A stretch of 64,000 nucleotides of DNA from Staphylococcus equorum (lineage in GTDB: Bacteria; Bacillota; Bacilli; Staphylococcales; Staphylococcaceae), in contig NZ_JAMBPV010000005.1 in assembly GCF_029531845.1 (NCBI RefSeq), forward strand, positions 124,001 through 188,000, in the 5' to 3' direction. The first letter of the stretch is position 1, and each line of letters starts with the position of its first letter. The notes under the pieces are model-generated. The model was given only the letters and a program-made list of their open reading frames with translations. It did not search any database and was not told where the DNA came from. Position numbers and translations under genes: made by a program. Positions 8,135-18,217 of the stretch are shown one piece after another.

Positions 8135-11100
8135 TTAATCTACTGGTTCTTTTTCAATTTCAATTAATAAGTCACCTGTTTGGATTGCTTCTCCACTTTG
8201 AACTGTAACTTTCTTAACCACACCATCGAATGGTGATTGAATTGTTGTTTCCATTTTCATGGCTTCTGTAATTAATAAAGCTTGGCCACTCGTAACAGAT
8301 TCTCCTTCTGAAATTTTCACTTCAGTAACTGAACCTGGCATCTGAGCACCGATATGATTTGGATTTAATTTATCCGCTTTTGGTTTCACACTTTCACTTG
8401 CCTTGACGTTTTCATCTTGAATAAAGATACGACGTGCTTGACCATTCATATCATAGAAAATTGTACGAATTCCTTTTTCGTCAGGTTCTGTAATTGTTTT
8501 AAGTGTAATAATCAGTCTCTTACCTGTATCAATTTCAATTTCTACAGTCTCGTTAGCTCTCATACCGAAGAAGAATGTTGGCGTATCTAATAATGACACA
8601 TTGCCAAATTCTTCTCGTGTTGAGATAAACTGTTCATAAACTTTTGGATATAACACATAACTGATTATATCTTGTTCTGTAACTTCTCTTTCTTGTTTCT
8701 CTTCTAATTCTTTTCTTACCACCTCAAAATCTACAGGCTCTAAATATTCACCAGGTCTATCTGTTAAAGCTGTTTGACCTTTTAAGATGATTTTTTGCAA
8801 TTGTTTATTAAAGCCACTTACTGGTTGGCCAATTTCCCCTTTAAAGAATGATACAACAGATTCAGGGAAGTCTAATTTATAACCATCATCAATGATAGAT
8901 TGTTCATCTAAATCATTTTGTACCATGTATAAAGCCATGTCACCTACCACTTTAGAAGAAGGTGTTACTTTTACAATATCGCCAAATAAGAAATTGACAC
9001 GTTTGTACATTTCTTTCACTTCATTAAATCTGTTGCCTAGACCTAAACTTTTAGCTTGTTGACTTAGGTTTGAGTATTGTCCACCTGGCATTTCATGTTG
9101 ATAAATTTCAGTATTAGGTGATTTAATATCACTTTCAAAATCACTGTAATACTGACGCACTGTGCCCCAATAATGAGATAATTCTTCCATGCCATCAATA
9201 TCCGCACGCACATTTCTACCAAAACCGTTTAATGCATAGTATAACGAATTTGAACTTGGTTGACTTGTTAAGCCACTCATTGACGCTACAGCAGTATCAA
9301 TGACATCTACGCCAGCATCTATCGCTTGTTTGTAAACAAGTATACCATTGCCACTTGTATCATGTGTATGCAAATGAATAGGTAAATCTACCGCAGCTTT
9401 TAGTTCTCCAATTAACTCGTTCGCAGCTTTAGGTTTCAATAAGCCGGCCATGTCTTTAATTGCTAAAATGTGGAAGCCTTCTCTTTCAAGTTCTTTTGCC
9501 ATATTCACATAGTATTCTAATGTATATAGGTCAGAGCGATTCGGATTCAAAATATCGCCTGTATAACAAATTGCACCTTCTGAAATTTTACCTGCTTCTT
9601 GTACTGCTTCGTTCGCTACTTTCATTTGATCTACCCAGTTTAATGAATCAAATATACGGAATACATCAATACCAGCATCTGCACTCTCTTTGACAAATTT
9701 TTTGATTACGTTGTCTGGATAGTTTTTATAACCAACTGCATTAGAAGCGCGTAGTAACATTTGGAATAGTACATTTGGGACAGCAGTTCTTAATCTTTCC
9801 AATCTTTCCCACGGATTTTCTTTTAAGAAGTTAAATGCGACATCGAAAGTTGCACCGCCCCACATTTCTAATGAAAAGCTATCTTTCATTACATCCGCAG
9901 TTTTAGAAGCGATGTTCATCATATCTTTCGTACGTACACGAGTAGCAAGTAAGGATTGATGTGCGTCTCTAAATGTTGTGTCTGTAATTAATACATCTTC
10001 TTGTTGTTTTAACCAATCTGCAACTGCTTTAGGCCCTTGTGCGTCTAATAGTTGCTTAGTACCTTCTAATTGATCAACTTCTTTTTTACCAATCTTGGGA
10101 ATTGGAGATGCTTCATAAATCGGTTTTGGTCGTTTTTCGACATTCGGGAAACCATTAATTGAAACATTACCTATATATTCTAGTGTTTTTGTACCACGGT
10201 CAAGTGTTGGTGCTATATCAAAAAGTTCTGGCGTTTTTTCGATAAATTTCGTTGTATAATCGCCAGTTTTAAATTGTTCATGCCTCATCACATTAATCAA
10301 GAATGGCACGTTGGTTTTAACGCCACGTATTCTCATTTCTTGTAATGAACGATCCATTTTTTCATTTGCTTGTTTAAACGACATCGCATGAGTAGATAGT
10401 TTCACGAGTAATGAATCATAATAAGGTGAAATCTCAGCACCTTGGAAACCATCACCAGCGTCTAATCTAACCCCGAAGCCACCACTTGAACGATAAGCTA
10501 TGATTCTACCTGTATCAGGCATGAAATCATTTGTAGGATCTTCAGTAGTGATACGACATTGTATAGCGTATCCTAACGTTTGAATATCTTCTTGTTTTGG
10601 CATACTAATTTCATCATCAAATAATACTTCTCCGTCTGCTACAAGTATTTGTGTTTTTACAATATCCACGCCTGTAATCATTTCAGTAATTGTGTGTTCA
10701 ACTTGGACACGTGGGTTCACTTCTATGAAATAGAACTCATCGCCTGATACTAAGAATTCTACAGTACCTGCGTTAACGTACGCTATATTTTCCATGAGTT
10801 GGATTGCAGCATCAGAAATACGTTCTCTTAAATCATCAGACAGCGCAACAGAAGGCGCTACTTCCACTACTTTTTGATGACGTCGTTGTACAGAGCAATC
10901 ACGTTCATATAAGTGTACGATATTCCCATGTTCATCACCGATAATTTGAACTTCTATATGTTTTGGATTATCGATATATTTTTCAATATATACTTCACTG
11001 TTACCGAATGATTTTTCAGCTTCAGACTTAGCACGGTGGAATGCGTCTTCTAATTCATCTTCTGCATGAACAATACGCATACCTTTACCGCCGCCACCAC

Positions 11101-11590
11101 TTGTTGCTTTAATCATAAGTGGATAGCCTGCTTCGTTTGCAAAAGCTATAGCATCTTTTTGATTATCAATAGGTCCATCAGTACCTGGGATAACTGTTAA
11201 ATCTGCTTTGATTGCTGTTGATCTTGCTTTAACTTTATCCCCAAACATGTCTAAATGCTCAACACGTGGCCCAATAAATTTGATGCCTTCTTCCTGACAT
11301 CTGCGTGCAAATGTTTCATTTTCACTTAAAAAACCATAACCAGGATGAATTGCATCTACATCGGCACGTTTTGCCACTTCTAAAATGCGTTCAATATCTA
11401 AATATGATTCTGCAGGACCTAAATCTTCGCCTACTAAGTATGATTCATCTGCTTTATATCTATGTAAAGACCCTTTATCTTCATTTGAATAAATCGCAAC
11501 TGTTTGTACATTTAACTCAGTTGCTGCTCTAAAAATCCTTATTGCTATTTCTCCACGATTGGCTACCATAAGTTTATTTATTTTTTTCAC
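8135..11590 (-). CDS. pycA: Pyruvate carboxylase
   Basis: A 1151-aa biotin enzyme making oxaloacetate from pyruvate, bicarbonate and ATP to refill the TCA cycle. Order of domains: biotin carboxylase (about 1-450, with the Gly-rich loop KATSGGGGKGM), carboxyltransferase TIM barrel (about 530-800, DTTFRDAHQS), allosteric/tetramer region, and C-terminal biotinyl domain with biotin-accepting Lys in EAMKM. An upstream extension is open, but GGGGG at 11599-11603 sits 8 bases before GTG at 11590, giving KKINKLMVANRGE and the family length (1150 in S. aureus). Monocistronic, with its own promoter and a CodY-like site in the leader. Confidence 0.97.
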   Translation of the reverse strand: MKKINKLMVANRGEIAIRIFRAATELNVQTVAIYSNEDKGSLHRYKADESYLVGEDLGPAESYLDIERILEVAKRADVDAIHPGYGFLSENETFARRCQEEGIKFIGPRVEHLDMFGDKVKARSTAIKADLTVIPGTDGPIDNQKDAIAFANEAGYPLMIKATSGGGGKGMRIVHAEDELEDAFHRAKSEAEKSFGNSEVYIEKYIDNPKHIEVQIIGDEHGNIVHLYERDCSVQRRHQKVVEVAPSVALSDDLRERISDAAIQLMENIAYVNAGTVEFLVSGDEFYFIEVNPRVQVEHTITEMITGVDIVKTQILVADGEVLFDDEISMPKQEDIQTLGYAIQCRITTEDPTNDFMPDTGRIIAYRSSGGFGVRLDAGDGFQGAEISPYYDSLLVKLSTHAMSFKQANEKMDRSLQEMRIRGVKTNVPFLINVMRHEQFKTGDYTTKFIEKTPELFDIAPTLDRGTKTLEYIGNVSINGFPNVEKRPKPIYEASPIPKIGKKEVDQLEGTKQLLDAQGPKAVADWLKQQEDVLITDTTFRDAHQSLLATRVRTKDMMNIASKTADVMKDSFSLEMWGGATFDVAFNFLKENPWERLERLRTAVPNVLFQMLLRASNAVGYKNYPDNVIKKFVKESADAGIDVFRIFDSLNWVDQMKVANEAVQEAGKISEGAICYTGDILNPNRSDLYTLEYYVNMAKELEREGFHILAIKDMAGLLKPKAANELIGELKAAVDLPIHLHTHDTSGNGILVYKQAIDAGVDVIDTAVASMSGLTSQPSSNSLYYALNGFGRNVRADIDGMEELSHYWGTVRQYYSDFESDIKSPNTEIYQHEMPGGQYSNLSQQAKSLGLGNRFNEVKEMYKRVNFLFGDIVKVTPSSKVVGDMALYMVQNDLDEQSIIDDGYKLDFPESVVSFFKGEIGQPVSGFNKQLQKIILKGQTALTDRPGEYLEPVDFEVVRKELEEKQEREVTEQDIISYVLYPKVYEQFISTREEFGNVSLLDTPTFFFGMRANETVEIEIDTGKRLIITLKTITEPDEKGIRTIFYDMNGQARRIFIQDENVKASESVKPKADKLNPNHIGAQMPGSVTEVKISEGESVTSGQALLITEAMKMETTIQSPFDGVVKKVTVQSGEAIQTGDLLIEIEKEPVD

Positions 11591-11613
11591 AACATGGTCC
11601 CCCTTAAAATTTG

Positions 11614-11628
11614 AATTTTCTAAAAAGT
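11614..11628 (-). promoter_or_regulatory. CodY-box-like site in the pycA leader
   Basis: AATTTTCTAAAAAGT matches the CodY box AATTTTCWGAAAATT at 13 of 15 positions. It lies between the likely -10 (11643-11648) and the ribosome site, where bound CodY could block transcription. pycA is, as I remember, in the S. aureus CodY regulon; binding here is inferred. Confidence 0.45.
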
Positions 11629-11642
11629 TTGATATAGAAACC

Positions 11643-11672
11643 ATTATAGCAAAATGCGAACAATGTATACAA
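11643..11672 (-). promoter_or_regulatory. pycA sigma-A promoter
   Basis: On the minus strand TTGTAT (11667-11672), an 18-base spacer and TATAAT (11643-11648) with an extended TGC just before the -10. The predicted start lies about 45 bases before the GTG start codon. Confidence 0.65.
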
Positions 11673-11908
11673 ATAAAAGTTTGTGCGTTATTTTCAGAAA
11701 CACTACTTAAACTGTTGAATTGCAATTGCTTATAGATAAAATTTTAACTGTAAATGATAGTCTCTAAACACTGTAGTATACGCGCATTTTCAAGAATTTA
11801 TATCATAGCTATAGTATAATAAAAAATTATCAAAACCGATAACTTTTTATTATCATTAACTTTAAAAACACTAAGTTTTTCAAAATTAAGATGCCTAATT
11901 ATAAAAAT

Positions 11909-11952
11909 AAGCAAACGTTTTCAACATTTTACTGTTGTAACGTTTGCTTTTA
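11909..11952. terminator. ftsW terminator
   Basis: AAGCAAACGTT...TGTTG pairs with CAACA...AACGTTTGCTT; the minus-strand exit is TTATTTTTAT. It lies in the 404-base gap between pycA and ftsW, which otherwise shows only the pycA promoter region. Confidence 0.8.
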
Positions 11953-11994
11953 CAAATTACATTTTTTATATCATAACTACCATATTTAAATAAC

Positions 11995-13230
11995 TTATGA
12001 TCTTCTAGAGACTCCTATATTATTGTTAATTTTATTTGCTTTTTTCTTTCTTAATTCTTCGATTTTAATTTGTTTCGCTGTAATTAGCAATAATCCCATT
12101 GCGATACTTAAACTAATCATTGAAGAACCACCAAAACTTATGAATGGTAATGGCACACCTGTTAACGGTATTGTACCTGAAATACCACCTAAGTTAACAA
12201 ACGTTTGACTACCGATATAACTTGCAATACCTACACAAACTAATTTGTAGAAATAAGAGTTGGTTTTATTTGCAAGTTCAAATGCTCTATAAACTATAAA
12301 GAATAGTAAGCAAATAACGACGATGCCACCTATCAAACCTAGTTCTTCTGCAATAATTGAAAAGATAAAATCAGTATGTGGTTCTGGTAAGTATCCTAAT
12401 TTCATAATACTATTGCCTAATCCACGTCCAAACAGCCCACCATTTCCGATTGCAATCAAGGAGTTAGAAATATGATACCCAGTACCTTCTTCATTACTAA
12501 ACGGATTTGTTAATGTGCTAAAACGGGCAGTCAAGTAGTCTGGAACTAATCCTAATAGTAGGAATAGCGAGCCTATGATAATGACACCGAACAAAATCAT
12601 CAACCCATATTTAAGTGATTTTTGAACTCCAATTCCTGCATAGAATATGATTGAAAAGAAGATAATTAAGATTAATAGTGTTTGTCCTACATCTCTTTGT
12701 AAAAGCACAAGCGCTATACAAAGAGATGCCAAAATAATCGGTGATGCTAATAGTTTTGGTTCTTTAAAAACTTTTGGCCGTTTCTTTTCTATCATATAAG
12801 GTATATAAACAATTATTGCAATTTTCAATAGTTCCGAAGCTTGTAGATTCATAAAACCTAAATTGATCCAACTTTTTGAACCATTGATATTACTTCCTAC
12901 AAGTAAAGTGGCCACAAGTAAACCAACTATTACCATCATCATCCATTTCTGAAATCTGATGGATTCAAGGAATTTGACATTCATAAAGAATGCCATAAAA
13001 AAGACAAGTATTAAACTCATGATTACATACATTAATTGTCTTGTATAAAAGTAGGTCCCAGTTACTGGAACGCCTCCTGTCAATGAACCTTTTGTAGCTG
13101 CAACCATACTTGCACTATATACCATTACCAAGCCTATTAGACATAATAATATATATGTAATTACTAACGGATAGTCTATATATTTGGCATTTCTACCAAT
13201 ATACCGAAAAAATTGTTTTATGTTATTCAT
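11995..13230 (-). CDS. ftsW: Cell-division peptidoglycan polymerase FtsW (SEDS family)
   Basis: A 411-aa SEDS glycosyltransferase with about ten membrane segments; it polymerises lipid II at the septum together with a class B penicillin-binding protein. Conserved SEDS stretches are seen: VMVYSASMVA, GSKSWINLG, a periplasmic loop with GTGYHISNSLIAIGNGG, LPEPHTDFIF, and GVPLPFISFGGSS. ATG at 13230 is preferred over ATG at 13242 because the weak GGAT ribosome site overlaps the latter. The ylaN-ftsW-pycA order is the same as in Bacillus and S. aureus. Confidence 0.95.
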   Translation of the reverse strand: MNNIKQFFRYIGRNAKYIDYPLVITYILLCLIGLVMVYSASMVAATKGSLTGGVPVTGTYFYTRQLMYVIMSLILVFFMAFFMNVKFLESIRFQKWMMMVIVGLLVATLLVGSNINGSKSWINLGFMNLQASELLKIAIIVYIPYMIEKKRPKVFKEPKLLASPIILASLCIALVLLQRDVGQTLLILIIFFSIIFYAGIGVQKSLKYGLMILFGVIIIGSLFLLLGLVPDYLTARFSTLTNPFSNEEGTGYHISNSLIAIGNGGLFGRGLGNSIMKLGYLPEPHTDFIFSIIAEELGLIGGIVVICLLFFIVYRAFELANKTNSYFYKLVCVGIASYIGSQTFVNLGGISGTIPLTGVPLPFISFGGSSMISLSIAMGLLLITAKQIKIEELRKKKANKINNNIGVSRRS

Positions 13231-13455
13231 TTGACATATCATCCAATTCTAATTATTAATATCATTTATCATTACCAGCTCAAATTCGTAACATTAAAAC
13301 GATATTTATTGTTGTAAATCGCCTTAAGATATTGGGTCTGTTGCATAAAAAATAAATTACACTTTTAACATTATATCAAACATCACTATGGTATTTCGAA
13401 CAAATATAACACTAAATTCCATTATTTTAATTATTAATTTCTTCATTTTCTATTT

Positions 13456-13509
13456 TAAAAAAAGAAAAATGGCTGCGATGCAATCAACAATATATTGATG
13501 TCCCAGCCA
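13456..13509 (-). terminator. ylaN terminator in the ftsW-ylaN gap
   Basis: On the minus strand TGGCTGGGACATCAA pairs imperfectly with TTGATTGCATCGCAGCCA and is followed by TTTTTCTTTTTTT. The rest of the 13231-13616 gap is A+T-rich with no gene that I can support. Confidence 0.65.
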
Positions 13510-13616
13510 CTCCGAAATATGTTATGTAGTTTTAAAGATACTACTTATACAAGTTGTGTGTATTTTCAAAGCTGATTGAAATCTTTCCAGCCCAAAAATT
13601 TATTTATTTAACCATA

Positions 13617-13892
13617 TTAAACATTAGTAAATGCGTCATGCAATTTAGAAAGTTCTTTTTCTAATCGTAACATTAAATCTTTGCCCACTTCTCTATCGAC
13701 TAAACCAAGTTCAACAGCAAAATCCACTTCTTTTTGCAATCCAAACATTTGAGTATCGAGTACTTCTTCATATAACGGGCATTGAGGTAACGTAAGATTA
13801 TCCATTTGTACTTTTATAAGTTGGAGAATCCTATCAGCATCTTTATTCAACTGGTCATATGCCGCACTGTTCATTTTTTGATTTTTTACCAA
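13617..13892 (-). CDS. ylaN: YlaN (UPF0358) iron-homeostasis protein
   Basis: A 91-aa small helical protein, the same length as S. aureus YlaN. YlaN is reported in Gram-positives to bind iron and Fur and to support Fe-S cluster supply under iron limitation; it is conditionally essential. The conserved block [15 protein letters not shown] region appears as [20 protein letters not shown] (about 42-61). Start is TTG at 13892: a run of Cs (G-rich on the minus strand, 13901-13907) gives a very strong ribosome site 8 bases before, and the N-terminus then aligns with the S. aureus protein. Confidence 0.9.
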   Translation of the reverse strand: MVKNQKMNSAAYDQLNKDADRILQLIKVQMDNLTLPQCPLYEEVLDTQMFGLQKEVDFAVELGLVDREVGKDLMLRLEKELSKLHDAFTNV

Positions 13893-14072
13893 GACATACT
13901 CCCCCCCTATCAATTGTAACTTTATATGTAGAAGTGTATCTTACTGATTCGTAAAAAGCAAGTGAATTCCTTAATATACTAAACCATGTTATTTGTGATA
14001 ATATTAATATTAAAGAAATCTTTATTTCAGATATATTTATTTACAGAATCGTCAACTTGCTTGTAGCTGTTG

Positions 14073-14111
14073 TGAAAACGTTTTATTTCAACACAAATTT
14101 CATAGTACAAT
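14073..14111 (+). promoter_or_regulatory. Candidate ylaL promoter with cre-like site
   Basis: In the 325-base divergent gap 13893-14217, TGAAAACGTTTTAT (14073-14086) resembles the CcpA cre consensus TGWAARCGYTWNCW, and TACAAT (14106-14111) could be a -10; the -35 is weak. The rest of the gap is A+T-rich leader DNA. Both calls are tentative. Confidence 0.3.
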
Positions 14112-14217
14112 GCGTATACGAAATGTTCACTTACAAGTGAAGAAACGTTCACAAAAAATTCATTTTTACATATTTTTGTTATAAAGATATATAAGATATA
14201 CCAATAGGAGTGGGATT

Positions 14218-14700
14218 ATGATTCAAATTAAGGGCGCAGTCAAATTTCCAATAACGTTAGATAGTACAACGTGGATTTTTGATGATAGAAAAGTACAAAT
14301 TGAAGATTTAGAAAAAGGTGTATTCGACGGGACAAAACCAATCAATTTTGACGATAACCGTGAATGGAATCGTGCAATTTTGGAAGGTCAAACCAATCCA
14401 CCAACATTAAATTCTGAAATAAAATATAAAAGACGTGCAGTATTAGAACAATCATTTGTTATCAATATGACACCATTTTTCAAAAACGCTGAACCACATG
14501 ATTCTGCTAAAGCCATCCGTTTATATAATGAAAATAATGCCATCGAAGTTCCAATTGATTTGTTACCTTACCTCTTTTTCCAATTCGCTAAAGACGGTAA
14601 AAGATTATATGATGACTATAGCGTAGATAGCTTTGTTTACGTTCCAAATGAAGGTTATTCTCACGAATTTGCATATGTTACTCATATTGAGGTGATCTAA
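14218..14700 (+). CDS. ylaL: YlaL-like conserved protein
   Basis: A 160-aa soluble, acidic protein conserved in Bacillales at this locus (ylaL in Bacillus, beside ylaI, ylaN, typA). No signal peptide, membrane segment or catalytic motif can be seen. AGGAGTG precedes the ATG. It runs into ylaI with a 2-base gap, and ylaI's ribosome site (GAGGTGA) lies inside its last codons, so the two are co-translated. Function unknown; the symbol rests on similarity and context. Confidence 0.75.
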   Translation: MIQIKGAVKFPITLDSTTWIFDDRKVQIEDLEKGVFDGTKPINFDDNREWNRAILEGQTNPPTLNSEIKYKRRAVLEQSFVINMTPFFKNAEPHDSAKAIRLYNENNAIEVPIDLLPYLFFQFAKDGKRLYDDYSVDSFVYVPNEGYSHEFAYVTHIEVI

Positions 14701-14702
14701 GT

Positions 14703-14876
14703 ATGAAAAAAGTTCAATGTATTATTTGTGATATGGAAGTATTTATCGATCAAAATACATTAGAAGCAAAAAGACTCAGAAATGATCCAATGCACACATT
14801 TATGTGTGATGAGTGTAAAAGTAGACTTGATACACCTAAACAACGTAATCAAGTAACAACTTTTAATCATCTTTAA
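14703..14876 (+). CDS. ylaI: YlaI-like zinc-ribbon protein (DUF2197)
   Basis: A 57-aa protein starting MKKVQCIICD. It carries two CxxC pairs (CIIC near residue 6 and CDEC near residue 35), a typical small zinc ribbon, separated by the basic stretch EAKRLRNDP. The length and pattern match YlaI of Bacillus, which is also found next to ylaL. Ribosome site GAGGTGA overlaps the end of ylaL. Function unknown; nucleic-acid or protein binding is possible from the fold alone. Confidence 0.85.
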   Translation: MKKVQCIICDMEVFIDQNTLEAKRLRNDPMHTFMCDECKSRLDTPKQRNQVTTFNHL

Positions 14877-14918
14877 CATAAAGTTTTATATCACATCAAT
14901 TTAATAAACTAATTTTAT

Positions 14919-14990
14919 AATAGCTAATTGTTCAATAATTATGAGCCGTAACTAAAATGTTGCTCAAATTTTTAAATGATTAGCTATTTT
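14919..14990 (+). terminator. Possible ylaL-ylaI terminator
   Basis: AATAGCTAAT (14919-14928) and ATTAGCTATT (14979-14988) form a 10-bp stem enclosing a branched loop, followed by TTTG. Looser than the other terminators here. Confidence 0.45.
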
Positions 14991-15103
14991 TGTATGTTAT
15001 AAAGCATTAAGTACAAATGCAGTTAATAACAATATATATTTAATTTTTATTACTCTATATCTATTTCTTAATCACGTCATCTTAAGCACTAATTCTAAAA
15101 CAA

Positions 15104-15139
15104 AGAACCAAGCTAGACAATATTCTCTAGCTTGGTTCT
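15104..15139. terminator. typA terminator
   Basis: AGAACCAAGCTAGA and TCTAGCTTGGTTCT form a 14-bp perfect stem just beyond the typA stop; the minus-strand exit is T-rich. Confidence 0.88.
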
Positions 15140-15158
15140 CAAATTAAATCTTATTTAA

Positions 15159-17006
15159 TTATTCATTATCTTGCATCATTTGTTTAACACGTTTAGATTC
15201 TTTTTCACGTGCTGATTTTTCTAGCACTGTTTTTCTAATACGAATATTTTCTGGTGTAACTTCTACAAGTTCATCGTCATTGATAAATTGTAATGCTTCT
15301 TCTAAAGTTAAAATTCTTGGGCGTTTCATACTTACAGTTTGGTCTTTATTAGCAGAACGTACGTTTGTTTGGTTCTTTTCTTTCGTAACGTTAACTGTTA
15401 AGTCATTATCACGGTTATGTTCACCAACAACCATACCTTCATATACTTCAGTACCAGGTTCCATGAAGTTTGTACCACGGTCTTCTAAGCCCATAATTGC
15501 ATAAGCACTAGCTTTCCCTTGATCCATTGATACAAGTGCACCATTTCTTCTGCCACCGATACGGCCTTTAACACGTGGTCTAAATTCGTCAAATGTATGG
15601 TTAATAATACCATAACCACGTGTTTGAGACATAAATTCTGTAGTATAACCAATTAAACCACGAGCAGGAACCATAAAGATAATACGAGTTAAGCCATTAT
15701 CTGTTGTAACCATATCAAGCATTTCACCTTTACGTTGGCCTAATGACTCGATTACAGGACCTGTATATTCTTGTGGTACTTCACATTGTACACGTTCAAA
15801 CGGTTCACATTTCACACCATCAATGTCTTTTAAAATAACTTGAGGTTTAGACACTTGTAATTCAAAGCCTTCACGTCTCATGTTCTCTATTAAGATTGAT
15901 AAATGTAATTCTCCACGACCTGCAACAATCCATTTATCTGGAGTTTCAGTAGGCGTAACTTTTAATGAAACGTCTGTTTCTAATTGTTGATCAAGACGTT
16001 CTTGAATTTGACGAGACGTTACATAATCACCTTCACGGCCTGCAAATGGCGAATTGTTAACTCTAAATGTCATTTCAAGTGTTGGTTCATCAATTCTTAA
16101 TACAGGAAGTGCATCTTGGTGATCACTTGGCGTTACTGTTTCACCAACGTTAATATCTTCCATTCCTGATACTGCAATTAAATCGCCAGCATATGCTTCT
16201 TCAACTTCTTCACGTTTTAATCCGAAGAAACCAAAGATTTTTGTTACACGGAAGTTTTTAACAGTACCATCTAATTTAATTAAAGATACACTGTCACCTA
16301 CACGCATTGTTCCTCGGAACACACGTCCTACACCAATACGACCTAGATAGTCACTATAGTCTAATAGTGCAATTTGGAATTGTAGTGGCTCGTCTCTATT
16401 ATCAACAGGTGCTGGCACATAATCGATAATTGTCTCGTATAAAGATTGCATGTTTTCATCTTGTGTTTCTGCATCTAAACTTGCAGTACCATTAACAGCT
16501 GAAGCGTAAACAACTGGGAAATCTAATTGTTCGTCAGAAGCCTCTAACTCGATAAATAGGTCTAATACTTCATCTACTACGCCTTCAGCACGAGCTTCTG
16601 GTTTATCAATTTTATTTACAACTACAACTGGTTTTAAGTTTTGCTCCAATGCTTTTTTCAATACGAAACGTGTTTGTGGCATCGTTCCTTCATAAGCATC
16701 TACTACAAGTACAACACCATCAACCATTTTCATGATACGCTCTACTTCTCCACCGAAGTCAGCATGTCCTGGTGTATCTAAAATATTAATTCGATTGTCT
16801 TTATAATTAACTGCTGTGTTTTTAGCAAGGATTGTGATACCACGTTCTCTCTCAATATCGTTAGAGTCCATTGCTCTTTCATCTACTTGTTCATTTTCAC
16901 GGAATATTCCTGATTGTTTTAATAACTCATCTACTAGTGTTGTTTTACCATGGTCAACGTGAGCGATGATTGCTATATTACGAACGTCTTCTCTTCTATT
17001 AGTCAT
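15159..17006 (-). CDS. typA: Ribosome-associated GTPase TypA/BipA
   Basis: A 615-aa translational GTPase of the EF-G/LepA class, involved in ribosome assembly and stress growth. G motifs: [10 protein letters not shown] (G1), RGITI (G2), DTPGHADFG (G3), NKIDKPEA (G4) and SAVNG (G5). Domain II, EF-G-like domains III and V and the BipA-specific C-terminal domain follow; the length is usual. The tail is basic ([10 protein letters not shown]). Divergent from ylaF with overlapping promoters in the 98-base gap. Confidence 0.96.
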   Translation of the reverse strand: MTNRREDVRNIAIIAHVDHGKTTLVDELLKQSGIFRENEQVDERAMDSNDIERERGITILAKNTAVNYKDNRINILDTPGHADFGGEVERIMKMVDGVVLVVDAYEGTMPQTRFVLKKALEQNLKPVVVVNKIDKPEARAEGVVDEVLDLFIELEASDEQLDFPVVYASAVNGTASLDAETQDENMQSLYETIIDYVPAPVDNRDEPLQFQIALLDYSDYLGRIGVGRVFRGTMRVGDSVSLIKLDGTVKNFRVTKIFGFFGLKREEVEEAYAGDLIAVSGMEDINVGETVTPSDHQDALPVLRIDEPTLEMTFRVNNSPFAGREGDYVTSRQIQERLDQQLETDVSLKVTPTETPDKWIVAGRGELHLSILIENMRREGFELQVSKPQVILKDIDGVKCEPFERVQCEVPQEYTGPVIESLGQRKGEMLDMVTTDNGLTRIIFMVPARGLIGYTTEFMSQTRGYGIINHTFDEFRPRVKGRIGGRRNGALVSMDQGKASAYAIMGLEDRGTNFMEPGTEVYEGMVVGEHNRDNDLTVNVTKEKNQTNVRSANKDQTVSMKRPRILTLEEALQFINDDELVEVTPENIRIRKTVLEKSAREKESKRVKQMMQDNE

Positions 17007-17045
17007 TTATACAAATTCCTTTCTCGAGTAAATTCCCACTTTTCT

Positions 17046-17073
17046 TTGCAACTTTTTTATTATATCATATAAT
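17046..17073. promoter_or_regulatory. Overlapping divergent promoters for ylaF and typA
   Basis: Plus strand: TTGCAA (17046-17051), 16-base spacer, TATAAT (17068-17073) for ylaF. Minus strand: an extended -10 TGATATAAT (TATAAT at 17059-17064) for typA. The two -10 elements overlap, so the polymerases may compete. Confidence 0.6.
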
Positions 17074-17104
17074 TGGTTAAAGAAAACTATAAAGGTGTGG
17101 TAGT

Positions 17105-17296
17105 ATGCAACAAAAAAAATCGAAAGCAATATTCTGGGTACTTGCTGTAGTAGCTGTAGTATTCTTGCTTTTATTTAGCTTTAGTTTAGCTGCAACAAAT
17201 GTTCCATTGATGATTTTAACACTTATATTATTCATTGCAACATTTGGTTACGGTTTCACTTTAAAAAAGAAATATCGCGAAAACGATTGGCTATAA
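17105..17296 (+). CDS. ylaF: YlaF-like small membrane protein (DUF5325)
   Basis: A 63-aa protein with two hydrophobic helices (about 8-29 and 33-51) and a basic C-terminus, matching YlaF, which lies beside typA (ylaG) in Bacillus too. Function unknown. Its own promoter and a downstream hairpin make it a single-gene unit. Confidence 0.8.
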   Translation: MQQKKSKAIFWVLAVVAVVFLLLFSFSLAATNVPLMILTLILFIATFGYGFTLKKKYRENDWL

Positions 17297-17323
17297 TCGA
17301 GTCAAATTTTATATACAATCTAT

Positions 17324-17363
17324 AAAAGCGTCTCAATTCTAAAAATAGGATTGAGGCGCTTTT
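17324..17363. terminator. Bidirectional terminator between ylaF and suhB
   Basis: AAAAGCGTCTCAATTCTA pairs with TAGGATTGAGGCGCTTTT (one G-U pair). T-runs at both ends serve the convergent genes. Confidence 0.9.
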
Positions 17364-17401
17364 CATAGGGTGTTGTTTCTTCTAAAATGATCTTTTATTT
17401 A

Positions 17402-18217
17402 TTAATTTTTTAAACGTTGTTGCAATAATCCAATGATTTCATTATTTTTTTGAAAATGTTGTTCAATGAGTTCGGCATGCAATTGTTTATTCGCCATAAC
17501 AATTGAACTAGGTTCATAAATCGATAATGCGTCCCCCATTAAATCCGTACCCTTTCCACCCACTTCATTTAAGATAATGAGACCGCCTGCAAAATCCCAA
17601 GGTTGTAACCTAGGTGTAATATATCCAGCTAATTTTCCAGTTGCGACATGAATAATTTCTAAAGCAGCTGAACCATAAGCTCTGGCACTCCTGGATTCTT
17701 CTACTATAGGTTTAAATAATTCTCCTAAACGTGGTTTGGTTAGCCAATTAGGATTGATACCGATTATACTTGTACTTAAAGGCGTCGATTTTATTTCAGG
17801 AAGTCGGTTTTCATTCTCGAATGCACCCTCTCCAGCCTTAGCATGATATAGCGCATCGTTCATAACATCATATACAAATCCTGCATAAGGCTGTCCATCA
17901 TTATAGATGCCAATAGAAATGGCAAAATTTTCTTTTTGATGAACAAAATTCAATGTGCCATCAATTGGATCCACTACCCACACAACACCTGTTACATTAT
18001 TTAGATCATGACCATGACCTTCTTCACCAATGACATGGTGATTAGGATATGTTTTTAAAATATTTTCAAAAATATAGTTTTCTGTAGCTTTATCTACATT
18101 CGTCACTAGATCATTAGCATTTGATTTCGTTTCTATTTCTATATCTTCTTTCATTATTTTTTTTACATTATTCCCTGCCTCTAATATGAGACCTTTAGCA
18201 AACTCGTAAACAGTCAT
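17402..18217 (-). CDS. suhB: Inositol monophosphatase-family phosphatase
   Basis: A 271-aa Mg-dependent, Li-sensitive-type sugar phosphatase. Metal-binding motifs are all visible: GEEGHG (about residue 66), WVVDPIDGTLNFVHQ (about 80) and PWDFAGGLIILNEVGG (about 204). Start has AAGGAGCTGAT upstream. The yktC-yktB (suhB-UPF0637) adjacency matches Bacillus. Real substrate in staphylococci is not known; inositol phosphate is only one candidate, and phosphoadenosine phosphate or sugar phosphates are others. Confidence 0.88.
   Translation of the reverse strand: MTVYEFAKGLILEAGNNVKKIMKEDIEIETKSNANDLVTNVDKATENYIFENILKTYPNHHVIGEEGHGHDLNNVTGVVWVVDPIDGTLNFVHQKENFAISIGIYNDGQPYAGFVYDVMNDALYHAKAGEGAFENENRLPEIKSTPLSTSIIGINPNWLTKPRLGELFKPIVEESRSARAYGSAALEIIHVATGKLAGYITPRLQPWDFAGGLIILNEVGGKGTDLMGDALSIYEPSSIVMANKQLHAELIEQHFQKNNEIIGLLQQRLKN

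Noticed and set aside
11911..11930. Cre-like TGAAAACGTTTGCT
   Set aside because: It is one arm of the ftsW terminator and lies downstream of genes, so the similarity is better explained by the hairpin.
13334..13346. GGGTCTGTTGCAT resembling the end of IS257/IS431 (GGTTCTGTTGCAAAG)
   Set aside because: Only a partial match, no partner end and no transposase nearby.
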